Assembly (NCBI GenBank): GCA_009773355.1
Contig: WRPG01000013.1
Location: 19,994 to 83,993 of the forward strand
Reading direction: 5' to 3'
Source: Limisphaerales bacterium
GTDB lineage: Bacteria > Verrucomicrobiota > Verrucomicrobiia > Limisphaerales > SXTU01
DNA: 64,000 bases
Every line of letters starts with the position of its first letter. Position 1 is the stretch's first letter. Shown here piece by piece: positions 13,413 to 19,835 of this stretch. A model generated the notes under the pieces. That model was not told where the DNA came from. It ran no database searches and saw only the letters and a list, made by a program, of their open reading frames with translations. A program made the translations under genes and the position numbers.

Positions 13413-15443
13413 ATGGCCTTCGTTTATCCCAAGCAATACGACGTGATCGTAGTCGGGGCCGGGCACGCCGGCGTGGAGGCCGCGCTCGCGGCGTCGCGCA
13501 TGGGCGCGCAGACGTTGCTGCTCACCATCAATCTCGACACCATCGGCCAGATGTCCTGCAACCCCGCCATCGGTGGCCTGGCTAAGGGACACTTGGCGCG
13601 GGAGATTGACGCGCTGGGCGGAGAGATGGGCCGCGCGACGGACATGACCGGCCTTCAATTCCGAATGCTCAACGCTTCGAAGGGAGCGAGCGTCCGCGCA
13701 CCCCGAGCGCAGTGCGACAAGAAGTCTTACCAGTTCAGGTTCAAGTGGTTGTGCGAGCGGCAGGCCAATCTTGATTGCAAGCAAGGCCAGACGGTCAAGC
13801 TGCTTCACCGAGACGGCGAAGTAACGGGCGTAGAAACCACTCTCGAAGTGCAATACATTGGGCTCACGGTAGTTATAACAACAGGGACGTTCCTGCGCGG
13901 CCTGATGCACGTCGGAGCAAACCAGCAGTCAGGCGGACGCGCCGGTGAAGCAGCCGCAATGGGTTTGTCTGCATCGTTACAGGAGATCGGAATTGAGCTG
14001 GGGAGGCTCAAAACAGGCACTCCGCCGCGTTTGGTGAGGGATTCGATTGACTTCACGAAACTGGAAATCCAGCCCGGAGATGAGCCGGTGCCGTGGTTCA
14101 CTTATTGGAAGGAGGAACTGTGGGCGGAAGGATTGTTCCATGTGGAACAAAGAGGAATTGCGAATCGCAAATCGCAAATCGCGAATCCGACTGACGGAGA
14201 CACCAGCACGATTCGACATTCGGAATTCGACATTCGACATTACCCGCCGGATTCCATCCTCGCCCAAGCCGGCGGCCAACTCCCCTGCCATATTACTTGG
14301 ACGACGCCGCGCACCGCCGAGATTATCCGGGCCAATATCCACAAGTCGCCCATGTATAGCGGCGTGATCGAGGGCGTCGGGCCGCGGTATTGCCCGAGCA
14401 TCGAGGACAAGATCGTGAAGTTCCCGGAGAAGGAGCGGCAGCAGATCTTCCTGGAGCCGGAAGGCATCGCGACGGATGAGATCTACGTGAACGGCTTCTC
14501 GACCTGCCTGCCGTTCGAGGTGCAATACGAGATGGTGCGCAGCATCATCGGTTGCGAGCGCGCGGAAATCATGCGGCCGGCCTACGCTGTGGAGTATGAT
14601 TTCGCGTTCCCCACACAGTTGCACCCGAGCTTGGAGACGAAGGTCTGCCGTAATCTGTTCCTTGCCGGGCAGATCAACGGGACTTCCGGCTACGAGGAGG
14701 CGGGGGCGCAGGGCTTGATGGCGGGCATCAATGCCGTCCGCCGGGTGCAGGGGCGTGAGCCGGTGGTCTTGCGCCGCGACCAGGCGTATATCGGGGTGCT
14801 GATTGACGATCTCGTGACCAAGGGCACGGTGGAGCCGTATCGGATGTTCACGAGCCGGGCGGAGTATCGCCTGCTGCTGCGTCAGGACAACGCGGACCTG
14901 CGGCTGTCGGAGATCGGCCGGGACGTGGGCCTGCTGCCGGAGCGGTTGTGGCGGAAGGTCGCCGCCAAGCGGGACGCCATCGCGGCCGAGTTGGACCGGC
15001 TGGCGAAGACGCATGTGGGGTCGGATTCGCTGGCGCGCATTCTCCGACGGCCAGAGGTGGGCTATGAGGATTTGCAGCACCGGAATGAGGCGCTTCCGGC
15101 AGAGGTCATTGAGCAGGTGGAGATTGCGCTGAAGTTCGATGGCTACATCCAGCGCCAGGAGGCCGAGGTGGAGCGCTTCCGCACGATGGAGGACAAGCGC
15201 ATCCCAGACTGGCTGGACTATGCTTCGCTCCGCAACCTCCGTCCCGAGGCACGCCAGAAGCTCGGAAAGATCCGCCCCGCCACGCTCGGCCAGGCCAGTC
15301 GCATCTCCGGGGTCAGCCCCGCCGACGTGAGCGTGGTGATGATTGCCATGAAGCGAGGGCCGGTCGAGGAGCCGGTCGCGTGTGGTGCCGCCGAGCATCA
15401 GGACAGTGTGCCCGGTCACGCGGGTTGCTGCGGGGATTTGTAG
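13413..15443 (+). CDS. mnmG: tRNA uridine 5-carboxymethylaminomethyl modification enzyme MnmG
   Basis: A 676-residue FAD enzyme that, with MnmE, modifies the wobble uridine of certain tRNAs. The FAD-binding start (VIVVGAGHAGVEAALAASR), CNPAIGGLAKGHL, PRAQCDKKSYQ and YEEAGAQGLMAGINA are all present. Length is somewhat over the usual 620-640 residues. The excess is an insertion at about residues 240-278, encoded by a parS-like palindrome plus two tandem 7-mer tracts (14134-14241), placed before the conserved LPCHITWTT block. After the last conserved block (VSVVMIAMKRG) the tail diverges, and the TAG stop is the first three bases of a 10-mer repeat. rsmG, parA and parB, common neighbours, are not here. 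Confidence 0.96.
   Translation: MAFVYPKQYDVIVVGAGHAGVEAALAASRMGAQTLLLTINLDTIGQMSCNPAIGGLAKGHLAREIDALGGEMGRATDMTGLQFRMLNASKGASVRAPRAQCDKKSYQFRFKWLCERQANLDCKQGQTVKLLHRDGEVTGVETTLEVQYIGLTVVITTGTFLRGLMHVGANQQSGGRAGEAAAMGLSASLQEIGIELGRLKTGTPPRLVRDSIDFTKLEIQPGDEPVPWFTYWKEELWAEGLFHVEQRGIANRKSQIANPTDGDTSTIRHSEFDIRHYPPDSILAQAGGQLPCHITWTTPRTAEIIRANIHKSPMYSGVIEGVGPRYCPSIEDKIVKFPEKERQQIFLEPEGIATDEIYVNGFSTCLPFEVQYEMVRSIIGCERAEIMRPAYAVEYDFAFPTQLHPSLETKVCRNLFLAGQINGTSGYEEAGAQGLMAGINAVRRVQGREPVVLRRDQAYIGVLIDDLVTKGTVEPYRMFTSRAEYRLLLRQDNADLRLSEIGRDVGLLPERLWRKVAAKRDAIAAELDRLAKTHVGSDSLARILRRPEVGYEDLQHRNEALPAEVIEQVEIALKFDGYIQRQEAEVERFRTMEDKRIPDWLDYASLRNLRPEARQKLGKIRPATLGQASRISGVSPADVSVVMIAMKRGPVEEPVACGAAEHQDSVPGHAGCCGDL
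14134..14149. promoter_or_regulatory. parS-like palindrome inside mnmG
   Basis: TGTTCCATGTGGAACA differs at one central base from the palindromic ParB-binding consensus TGTTCCACGTGGAACA. It is translated as part of the MnmG insertion (LFHVEQ). The same 14-mer, GTTCCATGTGGAAC, recurs on the other strand at 15498-15511. The call rests on sequence and on the usual nearness of mnmG to parAB and the origin; no parB is in the window. Confidence 0.6.
14159..14241 (+). repeat. Two tandem 7-mer tracts inside mnmG
   Basis: 14159-14188 consists of GCGAATC/GCAAATC heptamers and 14211-14241 of ATTCGAC/ATTCGGA heptamers. Both are read in frame (ANRKSQIANP and IRHSEFDIRHY) within the MnmG insertion. Confidence 0.85.
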
Positions 15444-15548
15444 CCACAAAGAGGCACAAGAAGGCACAAAGAGAGAAGCGACCAGAGGCGGGCGGCTGTT
15501 CCACATGGAACTTTATCTTTGAGCCTTTTTGTGCCTCTTTGTGGCAAT
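15441..15548. repeat. Inverted 10-mer repeat pair with no gene inside
   Basis: The left arm from 15441 reads TAGCCACAAAGAGGCACAAG and continues with degenerate copies. The right arm (15519-15548) is its inverse (TGTGCCTCTTTGTGGC). The arms match those that flank the GxxExxY gene at 19340, but here only about 40 bp separates them. The left arm supplies the mnmG stop codon. Confidence 0.85.
15497..15512. promoter_or_regulatory. Second parS-like palindrome
   Basis: TGTTCCACATGGAACT shares the core GTTCCATGTGGAAC (other strand) with the site at 14134. It lies between the arms of the 15441-15548 inverted repeat, just past mnmG. Confidence 0.5.
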
Positions 15549-15598
15549 TCTTGAACTTCCCTTTGACTCAGGCGTTAAAGGCATTACACTGCTCGCGC

Positions 15599-15934
15599 GT
15601 GAAGGCCTTCGTGACCATCCTGTTCAGCCTCGCACTGGTGCTATCGCACCTGCCGGCCTCCGCATCTCCCGTCAAGCAGCTCTGTCAGAGCGCAGTCGCC
15701 TGCGGGTGTGGTGACTCGGCCTGCTGCATGAAGTCGGCTGACTCCGCCCCCGCACCAGTCGCCCCTGCCCCGACGCCGGACAACTCCCGCACGCAACTGC
15801 TCGCCGCCTTCCAAGCCGTCACCCACTTCGTCCTCGCCCAACCTGAAGTCTCCGCACCGGCCGCTTTTCTCCCCGCTCCTCCCGCCTCCGCTGCCGTTCC
15901 GCTCTACGTGCGGAACTGCAGCTACCTCATCTGA
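15599..15934 (+). CDS. Small exported Cys-rich protein at head of cus operon
   Basis: A 111-residue protein from a GTG start at 15599. A signal peptide (FVTILFSLALVLSHLPASAS) precedes a short cysteine cluster, CQSAVACGCGDSACCMKS (six Cys), which looks suited to binding soft metals. An Ala/Pro-rich stretch and a C-terminal NCSYLI follow. No family was recognised. It lies 87 bp upstream of the outer-membrane channel gene of a copper/silver-type efflux operon, so a periplasmic metal-binding role is plausible but inferred from context and cysteine content only. Confidence 0.6.
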   Translation: MKAFVTILFSLALVLSHLPASASPVKQLCQSAVACGCGDSACCMKSADSAPAPVAPAPTPDNSRTQLLAAFQAVTHFVLAQPEVSAPAAFLPAPPASAAVPLYVRNCSYLI

Positions 15935-16021
15935 TTCACGACGCCCAGTCGTAGTGTGTCCACGCATCGAGTCGAGGCGTGGGTGTGTCCCCTGTCTGGC
16001 TTGGTCCGATGACGTGTCGTT

Positions 16022-17383
16022 ATGAATCGTTTCAGTTACATCATTTTGGCAATCAATTACTTGTGTGTATTTAATCTGCGGCTGGAAGCGGCCTCGGTGC
16101 CGGTTGGAACGAATGCCATTTCCGTGTCGCCCTCGGTGCTAGCCGCGCTGTTCGACGAGGCGCGCACCAACAACTCGGGCCTGCGGGCGGCGGAAGCCCG
16201 TGTGAACGCCAGCCGGCTCGGGGTGGAGACTGTGCGGAACTGGGAGGAGCCACGCTTCACCTTGGGCGGAGTCCTGTCCGGCCCGCGCCGGGGCCGCATC
16301 GAGGAGGATGGCGACCTCGTTTACGGCGTGGACCAACGGCTTCCGCTGTGGAACCGCCCCCGCCTCAGCCGCGACATCCTGGTGGCCGAGACGCAGACGC
16401 AGGCGACGGAAGCGGCCTTCCGCGAGGCGCAGCTTCGCCGGGACTTGACCAAGGCCTTGCTCCGCATCGCACTCGTCCACCGGACGACGAGCTTCCTCAC
16501 CAACGACCTCGCCTGGCTCGACACGGTCATCGCGGTCGGCGAAGAGAAGTTCCGTGCCGGGACCGGCTCACACACGGACCTGCTGCAAATGCAAAACGAG
16601 AAGAGCAAGCGCACGGACGCCCTGCGCACCGAGCAAAACCGCCTGCGCACCGAGCACGCGGCCTTGAACCGCATGCTCGGCCGCGAACTGCATGCGCCCT
16701 GGCCGGCGGTCGAGTTGCCGCGCCTTGCGCCGCCGGTTGCCTACACGGCCGCGCTCGCCGCCTACGCCGCGACCAACGAACCGCGTCTCAAGGTGCTCCG
16801 CCAGGAAAAGGCGCAGGCCGAGGCCGTCGCGCGGCTCACCCAGACGATGCGCCGGCCGGACGTGAGCTTCGGCATTCAGGGGCGTCAATACACCGGCGAC
16901 GCCGGCTTCCGCGAAGGGACATTCCTCGTGAGCCTGAATCTCCCGTGGTTGAACGCCCCGAAGTATCGCGCCGACCTCCGCCGTGACGAGGCAAAGGTCC
17001 GCATGGTCGAGGCCGAGATGACGGACTACGAACTCAGCGTGCGCGAGGAAATCCTGCGGCTCACGTTCGCCACCGACGCGGCGCATCGCGAGGCCGTGCT
17101 CTATCGCGACGAAATCCAGCAGCGCGCGCAGCAGGCGGTCGCATCGTTCCTCATCATGTGGGAGGCCAATCGCGGCTTGCTACGGGAAATCCTCGACGCG
17201 AGGCGCTCTCTCCTCGACGCCCAGCTCATGCAGGACCGCGCCATCGTCGAGCAGCACCAGAGTTTCGCGGAGCTGGCCGCGCTCTGTGACCTGCCGGACT
17301 ACTTCCAGCTCGGGCGGCTCCTCGTCCAACTCGCGAGCCAGCCTCCGCACCTGCACAACGCTCCGGCCGCCCCGCCTAAATAG
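16022..17383 (+). CDS. cusC: TolC-family outer membrane efflux channel (CusC-like)
   Basis: A 453-residue outer membrane factor of the TolC/CusC family, the exit duct of a tripartite metal efflux pump. A short signal peptide is followed by two OEP repeats of long helices, with the typical ARVNASRLGVETVRNWEEP, GSHTDLLQMQNEKSK and SLNLPWLNAPKYRADL segments. No lipobox is evident. It is followed after 39 bp by the membrane-fusion gene cusB. Substrate assignment comes from the neighbours, not from this protein. Confidence 0.9.
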   Translation: MNRFSYIILAINYLCVFNLRLEAASVPVGTNAISVSPSVLAALFDEARTNNSGLRAAEARVNASRLGVETVRNWEEPRFTLGGVLSGPRRGRIEEDGDLVYGVDQRLPLWNRPRLSRDILVAETQTQATEAAFREAQLRRDLTKALLRIALVHRTTSFLTNDLAWLDTVIAVGEEKFRAGTGSHTDLLQMQNEKSKRTDALRTEQNRLRTEHAALNRMLGRELHAPWPAVELPRLAPPVAYTAALAAYAATNEPRLKVLRQEKAQAEAVARLTQTMRRPDVSFGIQGRQYTGDAGFREGTFLVSLNLPWLNAPKYRADLRRDEAKVRMVEAEMTDYELSVREEILRLTFATDAAHREAVLYRDEIQQRAQQAVASFLIMWEANRGLLREILDARRSLLDAQLMQDRAIVEQHQSFAELAALCDLPDYFQLGRLLVQLASQPPHLHNAPAAPPK

Positions 17384-17422
17384 AACGCACACGTATTATC
17401 CACTCCTAAACCAATTCCCGGC

Positions 17423-18967
17423 ATGAACGCCAAGCTTCCCCTCGCCATCCTCGCCACCGCCGCGCTCGCGGGCACGGGCGGCTGGTTCGCCGCGAACCAT
17501 TTCCGCGGCGCGCACAACCATTCCGCAGCGGCAAAGACTGAATCCGCCGAGCGCAAGGTGCTTTACTACCAAAGCGCGATGCACCCGTGGGTGAAGTCCG
17601 ACAAGCCCGGCAAGTGCACCGTGTGCGGCATGGACCTGGTGCCGGTCTATGAAGGGCAGAAGGGCTACGAGCTGGCCGCTGGCACGGTGAGCCTCGGCAC
17701 GAACGCCATCCAGGCCGTGCATGTGCAGACCGTCGCGGCGCGCAAGCTCCCGCTCACGCGCACGTTGCGGGTGGCCGGGACGATTGACGACAACGACGCG
17801 AAGCATCGCCGCCTCGTGGCCTACGTGGAGGGCCGAATCGAGAAGCTGAACGTGAACTATGTCGGCGCGGAGGTGAAGGAAGGCGAGCCGCTCGCGACCT
17901 TCTACAGCCCGATGCTCCTGAACGCCGAACGCGAATACACACTGCTCTTCCGCCAGAGCCAGGCCGCACACACCTACGCGCTCACCGCCGAGCACAAGCG
18001 CCTGCTCGCCGCCGCCGAGCAACGCCTCACGCGCTACGGCCTCGCGCCCGCGCAGATTGCGAAGCTGCCCTTCAAATCGGAGACGAATCATCTCAGTGAA
18101 ATTCTCTCGCCTGTGAGCGGGACCGTGGTGACGCGCGAGATTTACGAAGGCCAGTTCGTGAAGGAAGGCGACAAGCTCTTCGAGCTGGCAGATTTCTTCA
18201 CCATGTGGTTCCAGTTCGACCTCTACGAACGCGACTTCGCGTGGGTGCGCGTCGGGCAGCAGGTGGAAATCACCGTGCCGAGCGTGCCGGGCAAGAAGTT
18301 CACTGCCGCCATCACGTTCATTGACCCGAACCTCAACGACATGACGCGCAGCGCGCGCGTGCGCGTCGAGCTGCAGAACCCGCTCATCACCGTGCAGGGC
18401 AAGGCCCGCCGCGAGCTGCTGCACAGGACTTACGCCGAGGCCGTCGTGAAGCTCGACACGCCGGAAGTCCTCACACTGCCGCGTTCCGCCATCCTGCACA
18501 CCGGTGACCGCACGGTGGTGTATGTGGACAAAGGCGGCGGCGCATACGAGCAGCGCCGCGTGAAGCTCGGCCGCGCGGGCGACGAGCACTGGGAAATCCT
18601 CGAGGGCGTGAAGGAGGGCGAGCGCATCGTGACCACGGGCAATCTGCTCATAGACGGCCAGGCGCAGCTCAACTCGCAGGCGGGTGAGTCCAGCCCAGCG
18701 CCAGCCGTTACAGTCGCCACACCCAAAGCACCTGAGCCGCTGCCGCCCGGCGTGAAGCCCTATCCGCTCGACGTGTGCCTCGTCACCGGTTTGAAGCTCG
18801 GCTCGATGGGCGAGCCGCCAGTGCTGATTTACCAAGGCCAGCAGTTCAAGTTCTGCTGCGGTGCCTGCCCGCCGAAGTTCAACGAAGACCCGGCGAAATA
18901 CCTTCAGAAACTTTCGGCGCTCATGACGAGCGCCGCTCCGCAAACCCAAAACACACAGAAACAATGA
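17423..18967 (+). CDS. cusB: CusB-type periplasmic adaptor with C-terminal YHS-like metal domain
   Basis: A 514-residue membrane-fusion protein linking the RND pump to the outer channel. After an N-terminal membrane anchor comes a heavy-metal-binding domain (YQSAMHPWVKSDKPGKCTV then CGMDLVP), typical of copper/silver adaptors, then the barrel-sandwich and beta-barrel domains (VSGTVVTREIYEGQFVKEGD). The last about 55 residues (KPYPLDVCLVTGLKLGSMG, FCCGACPPKF) form a YHS/TRASH-like Cys cluster. The next gene encodes nearly the same domain on its own. The stop overlaps the next start as ATGA. Confidence 0.93.
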   Translation: MNAKLPLAILATAALAGTGGWFAANHFRGAHNHSAAAKTESAERKVLYYQSAMHPWVKSDKPGKCTVCGMDLVPVYEGQKGYELAAGTVSLGTNAIQAVHVQTVAARKLPLTRTLRVAGTIDDNDAKHRRLVAYVEGRIEKLNVNYVGAEVKEGEPLATFYSPMLLNAEREYTLLFRQSQAAHTYALTAEHKRLLAAAEQRLTRYGLAPAQIAKLPFKSETNHLSEILSPVSGTVVTREIYEGQFVKEGDKLFELADFFTMWFQFDLYERDFAWVRVGQQVEITVPSVPGKKFTAAITFIDPNLNDMTRSARVRVELQNPLITVQGKARRELLHRTYAEAVVKLDTPEVLTLPRSAILHTGDRTVVYVDKGGGAYEQRRVKLGRAGDEHWEILEGVKEGERIVTTGNLLIDGQAQLNSQAGESSPAPAVTVATPKAPEPLPPGVKPYPLDVCLVTGLKLGSMGEPPVLIYQGQQFKFCCGACPPKFNEDPAKYLQKLSALMTSAAPQTQNTQKQ

Positions 18968-19284
18968 AAGTCACATCCGCCATCCTAGTCACCATGTTCG
19001 CCGCCGCCATCCTCATTGGCTGCGACAAGAAAGAGCCGGCTGCGCCCGCACCGAAGGACGCGCCCAAGACAGAAGCGCCGAAGGCCGGTGCCGATGCCAA
19101 AACCGCCGCGAAGCCTTATCCGCTCGACGTGTGTGTCGTCTCCGGCGAGAAGCTCGGCTCGATGGGCAAGCCGTTTGTGTTCGTTCACCAAGGCCAGGAA
19201 ATCAAACTCTGCTGCTCCGGCTGCGAGGACGACTTCAAGAAGGAGCCGGCCAAGTTCCTCGCCAAGCTCGCGCCGAAAAAGTGA
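18964..19284 (+). CDS. YHS-like metal-binding lipoprotein
   Basis: A 106-residue lipoprotein with lipobox LIGC near residue 20, an Ala/Pro/Lys linker and a C-terminal domain (KPYPLDVCVVSGEKLGSMG, LCCSGCEDDF) that closely copies the C-terminus of CusB. The conserved cysteines suggest copper or silver binding, perhaps as a periplasmic chaperone or sink feeding the pump. Its ATG overlaps the cusB stop, which points to coupled translation. The origin is probably duplication of the cusB tail. Function is inferred. Confidence 0.8.
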   Translation: MKVTSAILVTMFAAAILIGCDKKEPAAPAPKDAPKTEAPKAGADAKTAAKPYPLDVCVVSGEKLGSMGKPFVFVHQGQEIKLCCSGCEDDFKKEPAKFLAKLAPKK

Positions 19285-19296
19285 GCCAGTAGGATT

Positions 19297-19331
19297 TAGC
19301 CACAAAGAGGCACAAGAGGCGCAAAAAAGGA
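19297..19331. repeat. Left inverted 10-mer flank of GxxExxY cassette
   Basis: Reads TAGCCACAAAGAGGCACAAG followed by AGGCGCAAAAAAGG. It is the inverse of 19779-19812 with about three mismatches in 32 bp. The translated gene lies exactly between the two arms. Confidence 0.88.
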
Positions 19332-19339
19332 AAACTGCC

Positions 19340-19816
19340 ATGAGCACGCCAACCAAAGATCCCGTCTTTCAGCTCTGCGATGCCGTGCGGGAGACTAGCT
19401 TCGCGCTACACAAGTATCTTCGCCACGGCCATGTGGAGAAGGTGTATCAAAACGGCCTGCTCCATCGCCTCCGCAAACAGGGCCTCATCGCCGAAGCCGA
19501 AGTGCCGCTCCAAGTCCGCGACGAAGACGGCACGGTGCTCGGCGATTTCTTTGCCGACCTGTTGGTGCAGAAGGAGTTGCTCGTCGAGCTGAAGGCGGTG
19601 AAGCAACTCACGGACGAGCACATCGCCCAAGTCCTCGGCTATATGCGCGCCTCCGGCATTGAGCACGCGCTGCTCATAAACTTCGGCGGCGCGCGGCTCG
19701 AAATCCGCAAGTTTGTCCTCAACGACGCCTTCCGCGCCGAAACGACGGCTGCCCCAAAGGCCAAGTCCTTCTTGTCTCTCCTTTTTGCGCCTCTTTGCGC
19801 CTCTTTGTGGCAATGA
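19340..19816 (+). CDS. GxxExxY family protein, PD-(D/E)XK nuclease-like
   Basis: A 158-residue GxxExxY protein. The signature GHVEKVY is at residues 30-36. A nuclease-like core shows Asp73 (FADLL) and Glu83-Leu-Lys85 (LVELKAV), consistent with a PD-(D/E)XK fold. QVLGYMRASGIEHALLINFG is the typical second half. Family function is unknown. The gene is set between inverted 10-mer repeats (19297-19331 and 19779-19812), and its last residues (LFAPLCASLWQ) are translated repeat. It interrupts the cus operon between the lipoprotein gene and cusA and points the same way as the operon. It looks like a recent insertion, not a metal gene. Confidence 0.85.
   Translation: MSTPTKDPVFQLCDAVRETSFALHKYLRHGHVEKVYQNGLLHRLRKQGLIAEAEVPLQVRDEDGTVLGDFFADLLVQKELLVELKAVKQLTDEHIAQVLGYMRASGIEHALLINFGGARLEIRKFVLNDAFRAETTAAPKAKSFLSLLFAPLCASLWQ
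19779..19812. repeat. Right inverted 10-mer flank of GxxExxY cassette
   Basis: Reads TCCTTTTTGCGCCTCTTTGC and ends GCCTCTTTGTGGC, the inverse of 19297-19331. It encodes the C-terminus of the GxxExxY protein. Confidence 0.88.
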
Positions 19817-19835
19817 GTCTTCTCCTTCGCGGCCC

